Source of the DNA: Paenisporosarcina sp049671445
GTDB taxonomy: Bacteria; Bacillota; Bacilli; Bacillales_A; Planococcaceae
Reading direction: 5' to 3'
Length of the DNA stretch: 64,000 nucleotides
Assembly: GCF_049671445.1 (NCBI RefSeq)
Contig: NZ_JBATUX010000118.1
Coordinates: 124,001 to 188,000, forward strand
Part shown: positions 41,150 through 50,384 of the stretch, piece by piece
Position numbering within the stretch: position 1 is the stretch's first letter
How the letters are laid out: each line of letters begins with the position of its first letter
Translations under genes and position numbers: made by a program
The notes under the pieces: model-generated
What the model saw: only the letters and a program-made list of their open reading frames with translations
Database searches by the model: none
Told to the model about the DNA's origin: nothing

Positions 41150-43726
41150 ATGACCACCTATACACCTATGATTCAACAATACTTACAGGTAAAGTCTGAG
41201 TATACAGATGCTTTTCTATTTTTCCGCTTAGGAGATTTCTATGAACTGTTTTTTGAAGATGCTATTCGTGCATCGCAAATCCTTGAAATCACGTTAACCA
41301 GCCGTGATGGGGGTAGCAAAGATCGAATCCCTATGTGTGGGGTGCCTCACCATGCCGCACAAAATTACATAGAGACGCTTATTCAAAAAGGATATCGCGT
41401 CGCTATTTGCGAGCAAACAGAAGACCCAAAACAAGCAAAAGGTGTCGTGAGACGTGAAGTGGTTCGCTTAATCACACCTGGTACGATTATTGAAGGCAAG
41501 AATATGGATGGAAAAAGCAATAACTTTATTGCAGCTGCTGAAGAAATTGCTGAAAATCGTTATGCCTATGCCTTTTTAGATTTATCGACGGGTGAAGGTG
41601 CAAGCGCTATTGTGACAGGATCAGAAAAAAATCTGATTCAAGAATTACAAACCTTATCAATTCGTGAACTCGTCGTTCCAGAACAATTATTTGTCCTATT
41701 GTCGGATTTAGCTGAAGCAAATTCGATTTTATTATCAATTGAAGAGACAGCGATTGAATCCCTTATGGACGAATCGTTTATTGAGCAAATTCCGCAGGAC
41801 GTTCACGGAGTATGTCACCGCTTAATGAATTATTTGCATCGCACACAAAAACGGTCTCTTGATCACATTCAAGCATTCCAATACCAAGAGCGAGAAGAAT
41901 TATTAACGATTGATTTTCATTCAAAACGAAATTTAGAGTTGGTTCAATCACTTCGTGGTGGAGATCAAAAAGGATCATTATATTGGTTGCTGGATGAAAC
42001 AATGACCTCTATGGGGGGAAGAAAGTTAAAACAGTGGCTACACCAACCCTTGGCTAATCGAGTGAAAATTGAAGAACGCCTTGAAATTGTTACTGAAATG
42101 CTCGAAGCTTATTTTGTTCGTGCTGATATTAGAGAAAGCTTGAAAGAAGTGTATGACTTAGAACGATTAATTGGACGCATTTCTTTTGGCACTGCCAGTG
42201 GTCGCGATTTAAGTCAATTGAGACAATCACTTCTTCAAATACCACTTATTAAAGAACAATTGAAAGAAAGCACGAAGCCCGCATTGATAAAAGCTGCGCA
42301 GCAATTAGATGAATGTGTAGAACTTCTAACTTTATTAAAAGAGGCAATCTCGGACCATCCACCGCTATCTGTTAAAGAAGGCGATATCATTAGAGATGGT
42401 TTTAATGAACGCTTGGATGAACTTCGTTATGCAAAGAAAAACGGCAAAGACTGGATTGCCGCTCTTGAGCTAAAAGAAAGAGAGCGAACTGGGATTAAAG
42501 GGCTCAAAATCGGATATAATCGGATATTTGGATACTTTATCGAGATTACTAAGTCAAATATTCATTTAGCTGATTTGACACGCTACGAACGAAAGCAGAC
42601 CTTAGCCAATGCTGAACGTTATATTACAGATGAGTTAAAAGAAAAGGAATCATTAATTTTAACTGCAGAAGAAGAAAGTTTAGCTTTAGAGTATTCACTT
42701 TTTGTAGATATTCGTGAGCAAGTAAAACAATATATTCCACAAGTTCAGCAATTGGCCGCAAAAGTAAGTGAACTGGATGTGTATTCGAGTTTCGCTGAAG
42801 TATCAGACCATTACCGCTTAACAAAACCAACGTTCCATGATGGCTTGGAATTAAACATAGTTAACGGTCGTCATCCTGTCGTTGAAAAAATGATGAACAA
42901 ACAACATTATGTACCCAATGACTGTGCACTTACGGCTAAAGAAAATATGTTATTAATTACTGGCCCAAATATGTCTGGTAAGAGCACGTATATGCGACAA
43001 GTTGCCATTACCGTTATAATGGGTCAAATGGGATGCTATGTGCCCGCAGAAGAGGCTCTGTTGCCTATTACAGATCAAATTTTTACTCGCATAGGAGCAG
43101 CGGACGATTTAGCAGCGGGACAAAGTACATTTATGGTTGAAATGCTTGAGTCTACTTACGCAATCACTCACGCAACAGAAAGAAGTTTATTATTGTTTGA
43201 TGAAATTGGTCGAGGCACATCCACATATGATGGAATGGCACTTGCACAAGCGATGATGGAGTATATTCATACAGAAATTCGTGCTAATACTTTGTTCTCA
43301 ACACATTATCATGAATTGACTCAGCTAGAACAGCAATTAGATAAATTGCGAAATGTTCATGTAGCCGCTGTAGAACAAAGTGGAAAAGTCGTCTTTTTAC
43401 ATAAAGTGAAAAGTGGACCTGCGGATAAGAGTTACGGTATACATGTGGCAGAACTTGCGCAACTACCTGAACCAATACTTGCTCGAGCTCGAGATATTTT
43501 GGAAGAACTTGAGTCAGTGAAAGAACAGGAAAACAACGATCATTCGACCACAGTTAACGAACAACTAACGTTCTTCCAAGAATCTAAGGAAGAATCCGAG
43601 AAAATAGCAAAAGAACCTGCGCAGGACGATTTATTATCTTCTATTAGAGATATAGATATATCTGGGACCACACCGATGAAAGCACTTCAGTTTTTATATG
43701 AACTACAGCAAAAAATCGGTAAATAA
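41150..43726 (+). CDS. mutS: DNA mismatch repair protein MutS
   Basis: MutS recognises base mismatches and small loops. The product has 858 residues, equal to B. subtilis MutS. The N-terminal mismatch-reading motif 'FRLGDFYELFFEDA' (Phe-x-Glu replaced in position by Phe-Tyr-Glu, as usual), 'TPGTIIEG' in the connector and the ATPase 'GPNMSGKSTYMRQVA' (about residue 604), 'DEIGRGTSTYDG' and 'STHYHELT' are all present. Start ATG 41150 follows AAAGAGGTTTTGAC; a longer frame from 41114 starts in the promoter. mutL follows 24 bases downstream. Confidence 0.98.
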   Translation: MTTYTPMIQQYLQVKSEYTDAFLFFRLGDFYELFFEDAIRASQILEITLTSRDGGSKDRIPMCGVPHHAAQNYIETLIQKGYRVAICEQTEDPKQAKGVVRREVVRLITPGTIIEGKNMDGKSNNFIAAAEEIAENRYAYAFLDLSTGEGASAIVTGSEKNLIQELQTLSIRELVVPEQLFVLLSDLAEANSILLSIEETAIESLMDESFIEQIPQDVHGVCHRLMNYLHRTQKRSLDHIQAFQYQEREELLTIDFHSKRNLELVQSLRGGDQKGSLYWLLDETMTSMGGRKLKQWLHQPLANRVKIEERLEIVTEMLEAYFVRADIRESLKEVYDLERLIGRISFGTASGRDLSQLRQSLLQIPLIKEQLKESTKPALIKAAQQLDECVELLTLLKEAISDHPPLSVKEGDIIRDGFNERLDELRYAKKNGKDWIAALELKERERTGIKGLKIGYNRIFGYFIEITKSNIHLADLTRYERKQTLANAERYITDELKEKESLILTAEEESLALEYSLFVDIREQVKQYIPQVQQLAAKVSELDVYSSFAEVSDHYRLTKPTFHDGLELNIVNGRHPVVEKMMNKQHYVPNDCALTAKENMLLITGPNMSGKSTYMRQVAITVIMGQMGCYVPAEEALLPITDQIFTRIGAADDLAAGQSTFMVEMLESTYAITHATERSLLLFDEIGRGTSTYDGMALAQAMMEYIHTEIRANTLFSTHYHELTQLEQQLDKLRNVHVAAVEQSGKVVFLHKVKSGPADKSYGIHVAELAQLPEPILARARDILEELESVKEQENNDHSTTVNEQLTFFQESKEESEKIAKEPAQDDLLSSIRDIDISGTTPMKALQFLYELQQKIGK

Positions 43727-43750
43727 GCTTGTGTGAAAGGAGTAGATTCT

Positions 43751-45541
43751 ATGGGATATATTCGTTTAATGGACGAACCCTTATCGAATAAAATCGCTGC
43801 GGGTGAAGTTGTAGAACGACCTGCTTCTGTCGTTAAAGAGCTTGTGGAAAATGCGATTGACGCCGGCAGTACTTCAATTGATATATATCTAGAAGAAGCT
43901 GGCTTACAAACCATCCAAATCACCGACAATGGGAGCGGGATGGATGAAGAAGATGCGATTTTATCTTTTTCAAGACACGCGACAAGTAAAATTGCCAATG
44001 AACATGATCTTTTCCGTATCCGAACACTTGGTTTTCGGGGAGAAGCACTTGCCAGTATTGCATCGGTATCTAAAGTGGCATTATGGACTTCTGATGGTTC
44101 AACTACTGGGACAAGTATTGAAATTGAAGGCAGTCATGTAAAAAAACAACAAGCCGGTGCACTTCGAAAAGGGACAGATATCAAAGTTTCCCAACTGTTT
44201 TTCAATACACCAGCTCGATTGAAATATATGAAAACCATTCAAACAGAACTAGGACATATTATCGATTTAATTAATCGATTGGCACTTTGTTATCCATCAA
44301 TTGCATTTAAATTAAGACACGGTGACCAAGTGTTGCTTCATACGAATGGCCGTGGAGATTTACAACAAGTAATCGCGGCTATCTATGGAATGGCAATTGC
44401 CAAAAAAATGATTCCGTTTGAAGGCGAATCATCTGATTATCGTATTCACGGGTATGCGTCCCTACCAGAAATCACACGTGCATCTAAAAATTATCTGACG
44501 CTTTTTGTAAATGGCCGTTGGGTTAAGCATTACAGTGTTCAACAATCAATTGTCAATGCGTACCATACATTCTTACCCATTGAACGGTACCCACTCGTCA
44601 TCATGAATATCGTTGGGGATCCTTATTTGACTGATGTCAACGTGCATCCATCTAAACAACATATTCGATTAAGTAAAGAAAAAGAGTTGCAACAATTGGT
44701 TGAAGATACGATTCGAAGTAGTATTCGTTCAGTAATGAGAGCACCAGAAATTGCTGAAAAACCTAAAAAAGCAGCTGTTTCAAGTGAACAAATGGATTTG
44801 TGGAAGTCAAAACCGGTCCAACCAACACATACGGAAAATCGATCGATGCATACATTTAATAAACCACCTGAACCATTAATGGTAAAAGAACCGGAAGAAC
44901 ATCAAGAACCATTAGTTCCTCCTATTGAAAACATGCAAGCCGTTTCTTCAAAAGAGCCATTCCCAGAACTTGATATCGTTGGTCAAATTCACGGTACGTA
45001 TATCGTTGCTCAAAGTGTAGATGGATTTTATTTAATCGATCAGCATGCGGCACAAGAGCGAATTAAGTATGAGTTTTTCCGTGACAAAGTTGGTGAGGTT
45101 GAAGCGGGGGAGAGACAGTCTTTGCTCATTCCTTTATCGATGCATTATTCAGCAGATGAAGCATTACGTTTAAAAGAACATGCTGATCAACTTGAAGAAG
45201 TCGGAGTATCACTTGAAGAATTTGGACCTACAACTTTCATTGTTAGGGATCATCCAGTATGGTTTCCAAAAGGATTTGAAGAAGAAATAGTCAAAGAATT
45301 AGTAGAACAAGTATTGACTAATCGAAAAGCGGACGTGAAGAAGTTACGAGAAGATGCAGCCATAATGATGAGTTGTAAACGGTCGATTAAAGCCAATCAT
45401 TATTTAACAAAAGATGATATGACGAAGCTCTTATTTGACTTAAGACAAGCCGAACATCCATTTACATGTCCACACGGAAGACCTGTGATTGTTCATTTCT
45501 CCATATATGAGATTGAAAAGATGTTTAAACGGGTTATGTAA
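43751..45541 (+). CDS. mutL: DNA mismatch repair protein MutL (endonuclease type)
   Basis: MutL couples MutS recognition to strand removal. The 596-residue protein has the GHKL ATPase domain ('NKIAAGEVVERPASVVKELVENAIDAG', 'DNGSGM', 'TLGFRGEAL'), a Pro/Glu-rich linker (residues about 335-400) and the C-terminal endonuclease domain with 'DQHAAQERI', 'SCKRSIKAN' and 'CPHGRPVIVHF'. These metal motifs mark the nicking MutL of bacteria without MutH. ATG 43751 follows GAAAGGAGTAG; the GTG at 43733 would overlap that site. Confidence 0.97.
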   Translation: MGYIRLMDEPLSNKIAAGEVVERPASVVKELVENAIDAGSTSIDIYLEEAGLQTIQITDNGSGMDEEDAILSFSRHATSKIANEHDLFRIRTLGFRGEALASIASVSKVALWTSDGSTTGTSIEIEGSHVKKQQAGALRKGTDIKVSQLFFNTPARLKYMKTIQTELGHIIDLINRLALCYPSIAFKLRHGDQVLLHTNGRGDLQQVIAAIYGMAIAKKMIPFEGESSDYRIHGYASLPEITRASKNYLTLFVNGRWVKHYSVQQSIVNAYHTFLPIERYPLVIMNIVGDPYLTDVNVHPSKQHIRLSKEKELQQLVEDTIRSSIRSVMRAPEIAEKPKKAAVSSEQMDLWKSKPVQPTHTENRSMHTFNKPPEPLMVKEPEEHQEPLVPPIENMQAVSSKEPFPELDIVGQIHGTYIVAQSVDGFYLIDQHAAQERIKYEFFRDKVGEVEAGERQSLLIPLSMHYSADEALRLKEHADQLEEVGVSLEEFGPTTFIVRDHPVWFPKGFEEEIVKELVEQVLTNRKADVKKLREDAAIMMSCKRSIKANHYLTKDDMTKLLFDLRQAEHPFTCPHGRPVIVHFSIYEIEKMFKRVM

Positions 45542-45689
45542 CTTTTTTTACGATAGCATGAAGTTTTGAATCAAAAAATCTGCAAAACGTAGGTTTTTAA
45601 TCAAAGAAATAACCAATCGAATATCACTCTAAAAGCACTGTGAACTTGTTAACGGGTTCTCTTGTGGGGTGCAAAAACTTAAAACAAAA

Positions 45690-45737
45690 CACAAAAGGAC
45701 TATCAATTCGCAATCAAATTGGTAGTCCCTGTTTTAT
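45690..45737. terminator. Probable bidirectional terminator between mutL and tgl
   Basis: GGACTATCAATT (45697-45708) pairs with AATTGGTAGTCC (45717-45728) with one G-T, flanked by AAAA on the left and TGTTTTA on the right. It can serve mutL on the plus strand and tgl on the minus strand. Confidence 0.65.
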
Positions 45738-45798
45738 TAGAAGATATGAAATCAGTTTGCAGCCTATTCGGTATGGGTCGAGGACGATGCGATTACAA

Positions 45799-46617
45799 TT
45801 AGAACACATATCGGTCAATTGGAACCGAACTTTCGTTATGATGGACGATATGTTGGTATTTATGAACCGAATAACCAAGTTGCGATATCGAAAGTTTCGC
45901 CAAATGGTTAAAAGATGGTCTTGCAACTATATTTGTCAGATAGGCTGATTGATTTGTCCCTGGCATTCTCGCTTGATTCAGCGCATGAATCATTTGTTCA
46001 GCTGTCATTATTCCTAATCCATGCCCAAAAAACGTACCATCTCCTAGAACAACAGCATTTTCTCCTCTCCAATAAGGGGTTTGTGGATGGAAGTCCGGAT
46101 TTTCAAAATAGACGACATCTCCAGGCAGAAAATGGGTTGTGTAAGTTACATTTTTTCCAAGGTCAGGATCAGCATGCCAGCCGTATAAATACATGTTTTG
46201 AAAGAATTGATTAAATAAGGATTCGCCTAAAACGTTTAGGACCGCATGGTAATAAATAATAACCTTTGCAGTTGCGCATTCAAACGCATATTGTGAACTG
46301 TTCATGTAGATATCCTGAATCGCGTCTGATGGTTTTACTCCATGCCGCAGCAAAAACCCTCCGGTATTCGTCAAATGCCAGTATTGAGGATTACAACGAG
46401 AATTTAAAAACCTTTCAAACCGCACATTGCTTTGATTCATAGCTCTTGCACTTAATATGATATTTTTTCGTAACTTAAGCTCAAAAGATAATTCACCTAT
46501 GAATTGATACGAGTAAACGACTGTATCTTCAATCATCCGTTGAATAATCATGCGTTCAATACTACCAGACGACCACATGTCACCTTGTTGAAAGGGCATC
46601 CCCGATAGATGAATCAT
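45799..46617 (-). CDS. tgl: Spore coat protein-glutamine gamma-glutamyltransferase (transglutaminase)
   Basis: Tgl cross-links spore coat proteins through Gln-Lys isopeptide bonds. The 272-residue protein resembles B. subtilis Tgl throughout: 'GELSFELKLRKNIILSARAM', the active-site block 'YAFECATAKVIIYYHA' with nucleophile Cys114, 'FLPGDVVYFENPDFHPQ' and 'WRGENAVVLGDGTFFGHGLGI'. It is about 27 residues longer than the 245-residue B. subtilis protein, at the C-terminus. ATG 46617 follows AAAGAGG on the minus strand. It is convergent to mutL and has a candidate sigma-K promoter upstream. Confidence 0.94.
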   Translation of the reverse strand: MIHLSGMPFQQGDMWSSGSIERMIIQRMIEDTVVYSYQFIGELSFELKLRKNIILSARAMNQSNVRFERFLNSRCNPQYWHLTNTGGFLLRHGVKPSDAIQDIYMNSSQYAFECATAKVIIYYHAVLNVLGESLFNQFFQNMYLYGWHADPDLGKNVTYTTHFLPGDVVYFENPDFHPQTPYWRGENAVVLGDGTFFGHGLGIMTAEQMIHALNQARMPGTNQSAYLTNIVARPSFNHLAKLSISQLGYSVHKYQHIVHHNESSVPIDRYVF

Positions 46618-46998
46618 AATAAACCTCTTTCCAATTTACATTCTTACCTAGCATATTCAAAAATCATTTTAATGTGTAGCTATCACAAAAAATAGGTAGA
46701 AGTTAGGTAAAAAGCAAGTGAATTTAACAAGTGAGAAGAATGAGAACAATAGAAACCATTATTTGCATCATAAAAAGTATTACTGCATTAGTAATTCTTT
46801 CCTTCAACAAAACAAATGTTCACGGGAAATAGTTGAATTAGAAAAGAGTCAATATTTATGTTTAATATTGATGTTCTTCAACTACGAGATTGGTTATTGA
46901 TCGATGGACATTAAATATAGTTCTCAACGAAATGCTTTACTTCGAATTGGTAAATTATGTGTTTTGATAGAAAATTGCTAGTATAGGGGATAAAAAAT
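46618..46998. other. Intergenic region upstream of tgl and of a small ORF
   Basis: It contains the candidate sigma-K promoter for tgl. A 60-codon frame at 46718-46900 lacks a good ribosome site and homology, so it is not called. Otherwise AT-rich sequence with nothing recognised. Confidence 0.6.
46649..46676 (-). promoter_or_regulatory. Candidate sigma-K promoter of tgl
   Basis: On the minus strand CAC (46676-46674), 16 bp, AATATGCTA (46657-46649), matching CATANNNTA except the first base. Tgl is a late mother-cell protein in B. subtilis, which fits. Confidence 0.45.
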
Positions 46999-47307
46999 AT
47001 GTGGAAGAAAATATCTCTAATTGCACTTTGCACAGTAATATTTTCTTTTAGTTGGTTATATATAGATCTAAAAAAAAACGAAGCTACTGCATTTAATTTT
47101 GCAAAAGAATATGTCATAAACCAATATGATGAGAATGGAAATCTCACTAATGGTGGCACAAGATATGATGTTGGTCGCGGAAACTATTCTGTAATCGTGC
47201 AGAATGATAATAATAAGAAATACTATTTAGAAGTAAAACTAAGTAATGACTTAGCTTTAGTTTCTGTTGAAGACGATACTTCCAATATAGGAAGCTCAAC
47301 TGAATAA
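46999..47307 (+). CDS. Small membrane-anchored or secreted hypothetical protein
   Basis: I do not recognise this 102-residue protein. An N-terminal hydrophobic segment (residues 6-22, 'LIALCTVIFSFSWLYI') would be a signal anchor. The rest is polar: a short helix with Ala/Phe/Tyr ('ATAFNFAKEYVINQYD'), a Gly/Asn-rich turn, then alternating strand-like residues ('YSVIVQNDNNKKYYLEVKLSND'). That layout is reminiscent of small DUF3139-like extracytoplasmic proteins, but I cannot confirm it. AGGGGATAAAAA precedes the ATG at 46999. It stands alone between tgl and other small reading frames. Confidence 0.65.
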   Translation: MWKKISLIALCTVIFSFSWLYIDLKKNEATAFNFAKEYVINQYDENGNLTNGGTRYDVGRGNYSVIVQNDNNKKYYLEVKLSNDLALVSVEDDTSNIGSSTE

Positions 47308-47586
47308 TGAAGATTAATGAGATTTTAGTGATTTGTTACACAGTAGGGTAAGAGATATAAGTGAGACATCAGAAAGACTCGTATTGAATGGAGGACGAAG
47401 AAATACCTAAATCAGGTTGTATTGAATAACATTTATTTTAATATTGCGGAATAATAATGTAGAAATTGAAAAGGAATTAGAAGACGAACCTAAGAAGTAA
47501 TACTACATTGATAATAAAAAAGCTTAATAGTTATTCAACTAAAGTACAGTTTGATTAATTGCGAGGGGATTTAAATAGTAGTTTAT

Positions 47587-47844
47587 TTGTTATTTATTCC
47601 TTTATATATAATATTTATATGGCAATTCTTTAATCCAAAGAAAGCAATAGTAAGCGGACATGTAAATTTGCTTAGGATCTATTATCAACCTAAAGCTGCA
47701 ATTGAAAGGCGGAGGCGGCACAACTCGATAGATGGAGTAGACGTTACTGAAAAAGAAATTAAACAGGCAAAAGTTAGTGCTGTTGCGGGTGTTATATTTG
47801 TAACATTAATTATTATTATAAGCCAAATAGCCATACATACATGA
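47587..47844 (+). CDS. Hypothetical two-TM protein, start uncertain
   Basis: An 85-residue frame from TTG 47587 with hydrophobic segments at residues 1-13 and 65-84 and a basic middle ('AIERRRRHNSIDG'). The product is unrecognised. A clear GAGGGG lies at 47563-47568, but the codons at the right distance are ATA (47575) and GTA (47578), not ATG/GTG/TTG; the TTG used here is too far. The gene may use a rare start, or its start may have mutated. Upstream (47460-47500) there are short coding-like scraps, so the area may be decaying. Confidence 0.4.
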   Translation: MLFIPLYIIFIWQFFNPKKAIVSGHVNLLRIYYQPKAAIERRRRHNSIDGVDVTEKEIKQAKVSAVAGVIFVTLIIIISQIAIHT

Positions 47845-47922
47845 TATACATACAAACAACTCGTGATTACCATTCGTTTATTCCACTTTCACGTATGGAA
47901 CGGAAATCTACAACACTAAATA

Positions 47923-47971
47923 AAAAAAGAGAACTACCCTTAGTCATATTTTATGACGTTTAGGATAGCCC
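47923..47971. terminator. Long hairpin, terminator of the SET-domain gene
   Basis: An imperfect stem (ACTACCCTTAGTCATA with TATGACGTTTAGGATAG) with flanking AAAAAAAGAG on the left, giving a T-run on the minus strand after the SET gene. Confidence 0.6.
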
Positions 47972-48026
47972 CTTTGATAAACTAAGTGTACTTATTCAAT
48001 GTCTTCGAAGGACTAGCATAGGCTAA

Positions 48027-48416
48027 TCAATCGTTGGCTTTTTCTTCGTTAAACCATAATGGATCATCATTTTCGACTTCTCCGTTATAGTTAATCAACA
48101 CTTCTTCTCCAGCTTTAATATCTTTGTAAGCAAAGAAATCAAATGTATGATTATCAAAATTAATATCATACATCGCATTAGGTTGGTATGAATGATTAAA
48201 TAACATACCATATCCTAAAACCAATGCCGTATGGTTGATGCCATACTCAAAAGCATAATCCGCTAAAAGCGTCTTCTCAACATGTTCATGTTGTTCATTT
48301 GGATAGGGGAGAACCGGTGCTTCATGAATAAGTTCACCTTTTTTGATATCTCGTTTTGCAAATACGCCACGATTTAATTCTCCGTCACTTAATGTAGATG
48401 TTTTTATTTCGATCAT
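48027..48416 (-). CDS. SET-domain protein
   Basis: A 129-residue protein made of a compact SET domain, a fold best known from protein lysine methyltransferases. 'NRGVFAKRDIKKGELIHEAPVLP' (G-V-F-A begins the fold), 'LFNHSYQPNAMYD' (the NHS motif that binds SAM and forms the pseudoknot) and 'AYKDIKAGEEVLINYNGE' (GEE-x-x-x-x-Y motif) are in the right order. No pre- or post-SET cysteine region is present. Start ATG 48416 follows AGAAGGTGAACC; a GTG nine bases earlier overlaps that site. Small bacterial SET proteins exist in Bacillales, with unknown substrates. Confidence 0.85.
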   Translation of the reverse strand: MIEIKTSTLSDGELNRGVFAKRDIKKGELIHEAPVLPYPNEQHEHVEKTLLADYAFEYGINHTALVLGYGMLFNHSYQPNAMYDINFDNHTFDFFAYKDIKAGEEVLINYNGEVENDDPLWFNEEKAND

Positions 48417-48456
48417 AAGGTTCACCTTCTCAATTCGTTTGTTAATTGTTTATTAC

Positions 48457-48492
48457 TTGCAGGATGATATAGCATTTAAACCATCCAGCAAG
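48457..48492 (-). other. Hairpin downstream of the metal-binding protein gene
   Basis: CTTGCTGGATG (minus strand) pairs with CATCCTGCAAG except one mismatch, across about 14 bases. There is no clear T-run, so it may protect the mRNA end or terminate weakly. Confidence 0.45.
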
Positions 48493-48555
48493 TCACAAGT
48501 ATAACATGTGGAATCTAAATCGTAATCCTACAAGGAAAACAGATGACCATATTCA

Positions 48556-49500
48556 TTATTTTTTCGTTAAACCATTGAAAATTGTATCAATATTCCATTC
48601 CATCATTTTGATATACGTGTCGCCGTCTTCGCCTGGCTTACCAATTGAGTCAGTGAATACTTTACCGAATATCGGAACTCCAGTTTCAGCAGAGACCGTT
48701 TCCATACTACGAGGATCGATGCTCGTTTCAACAAATAATACAGGATCTTTTTTGGTTCTAATAAAATCAACTACTGATTTTACCTGTTCTGGAGATCCTT
48801 GGTTTTCTGAGTTGATTTCCCAAATATAAGCTGCTTCAAAATCATAAGCTTCTGAGAAATATTTAAAAGCACCTTCACTTGTAATTAATAGACGCTGTTC
48901 TTTTGGAATTTCGTTATAACGTGAAACTGATTCCTCATGAAGAGTTTCTAATTTATCAATGTATGCTTGAGCGTTCTTTTCATAGACATCTGCATGTTCA
49001 GGGTCAACTTTAATCAACCCATCTCTTGCATTTTCAGCATATTTAATTCCGTTGCGAATATCTAACCAGGCATGAGGATCTTCTTCAGATTCTTTCCCTT
49101 TAGTGGTCAAATATTTTGGTTCAACACCTTTACTCATTTGAAAAACGGGTGAATCTTTTTCGCCTTTGTTGGCAGTAAGTAATAGTTTTTCAAACCATGA
49201 GTTTCCTGCTTCTAAGTTTAGTCCGTTGTAGAAAACGGCATCCGCATCTGTTGTTAATTGAACATCTTTAGGAAGCGGGTCATATTCATGAGGATTAGAT
49301 CCCACTGGAGCAAGCGTATGAATTTCAACACGATCTCCGCCGACATTTTTTACAATATCGTAAACAATTGAATAGGTAGCAATAACTTGAATTTTTTCAT
49401 TTGGATCTTTTGTAGCATTTTCATCTTCTTTACCACACGCTGTAATAAGTAGGAGCAATAAGATGCTCATGATACCTGTAAAATATTTTATAGTTTTCAT
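48556..49500 (-). CDS. mntA: Manganese-type ABC transporter substrate-binding lipoprotein
   Basis: A cluster A-I (LraI/PsaA-type) metal-binding lipoprotein of 314 residues. The lipobox 'LLITAC' places the lipidated Cys at 22. Metal ligands are visible as His in 'GSNPHEYDP', His in 'DPHAWLD', Glu in 'ITSEGAFKYF' and Asp in 'ETSIDPRS'. The Glu at the third position, instead of His, favours manganese (or iron) over zinc. It is last in an operon ATPase-permease-binding protein on the minus strand. Start ATG 49500 follows AGGAAAAAG. The gene name follows the B. subtilis family and is by type. Confidence 0.88.
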   Translation of the reverse strand: MKTIKYFTGIMSILLLLLITACGKEDENATKDPNEKIQVIATYSIVYDIVKNVGGDRVEIHTLAPVGSNPHEYDPLPKDVQLTTDADAVFYNGLNLEAGNSWFEKLLLTANKGEKDSPVFQMSKGVEPKYLTTKGKESEEDPHAWLDIRNGIKYAENARDGLIKVDPEHADVYEKNAQAYIDKLETLHEESVSRYNEIPKEQRLLITSEGAFKYFSEAYDFEAAYIWEINSENQGSPEQVKSVVDFIRTKKDPVLFVETSIDPRSMETVSAETGVPIFGKVFTDSIGKPGEDGDTYIKMMEWNIDTIFNGLTKK

Positions 49501-49517
49501 CTTTTTCCTCCAGATAA

Positions 49518-50384
49518 TTATGATTGTGAATGCATTTCTCTTTTTCGTGCACTCTTAATTGAGCGCCATACCAAACCTTGTTTCGGTGAAAATAAAAACG
49601 CAAGAACAAATAAAGTTGTGGCCGCAAGTACAATGGTCGCACCTGATGCTAGGTTGTACGTATAACTAAAATACAATCCTAGAATGGATGACAATACACC
49701 AATCCCAGCTGATAAGTAAATCATGACCCAAAGTCGATCGGTTAATAAATACGCAGTGGAGGCTGGTGTAATGAGCATTGCTACTACTAGTATTATTCCT
49801 ACTGTTTGTAATGAAGCCACTGTTACTAAAGTAAGTAGGGCCATTAAGAAGTAATGAATGACTTTTGTAGGTAAGCCATATGCTGCAGCCATTGTTGGAT
49901 CAAACGAACTAACCAGTAATTCTTTATAAAAAACATAAATACTTACGAGAACAAAAATTCCGATGAGTAAAGTCGACCACATTTCAGATGGGCGAACGGC
50001 AAGCACATTTCCGAAAAGAATATGATACAAATCCGTGCTACTTTTCATAAACGTAATTAGAATAATTCCCGATGCAAATGCAGCAGTAAACATGATGCCG
50101 ATCGACACGTCATTTTTAATACGACTATTTTGACTAATGAAACCAATACCTAGTGCTGTTATTAATCCAGTAAAAACGGCTCCAATAAAGAAGTTAATAC
50201 CAAGCAAATAAGATAATGCAACACCAGGGAGCACCGCATGAGAAATTGCATCACCCATCAAGGCCATTCCTCGTAGAATAATAAAACAACCGATCACTCC
50301 ACAAATGATTCCTACCATTATTGATGTCAATAAGGCTTTCTGCAAAAATTCGTAGTGGATGAGCGCTTCAATAAAATTCATCAT
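49518..50384 (-). CDS. mntC: Manganese-type ABC transporter permease
   Basis: A 288-residue ABC-3 family permease with about eight membrane segments. 'GDAISHAVLPGVALSYLLG' (residues 42-60) and 'QTVGIILVVAMLITPASTAYLL' near residue 195 are hallmarks of metal-importing ABC-3 permeases. The start overlaps the stop of the ATPase gene (TGATG). Only one permease is present; B. subtilis mntABCD has two. The last residues are basic and Ser-rich. Confidence 0.88.
   Translation of the reverse strand: MMNFIEALIHYEFLQKALLTSIMVGIICGVIGCFIILRGMALMGDAISHAVLPGVALSYLLGINFFIGAVFTGLITALGIGFISQNSRIKNDVSIGIMFTAAFASGIILITFMKSSTDLYHILFGNVLAVRPSEMWSTLLIGIFVLVSIYVFYKELLVSSFDPTMAAAYGLPTKVIHYFLMALLTLVTVASLQTVGIILVVAMLITPASTAYLLTDRLWVMIYLSAGIGVLSSILGLYFSYTYNLASGATIVLAATTLFVLAFLFSPKQGLVWRSIKSARKREMHSQS

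Noticed and set aside
46718..46900. 60-codon open frame upstream of the small secreted protein
   Set aside because: GTG start without ribosome site, composition of AT-rich intergenic DNA and no recognisable domain.
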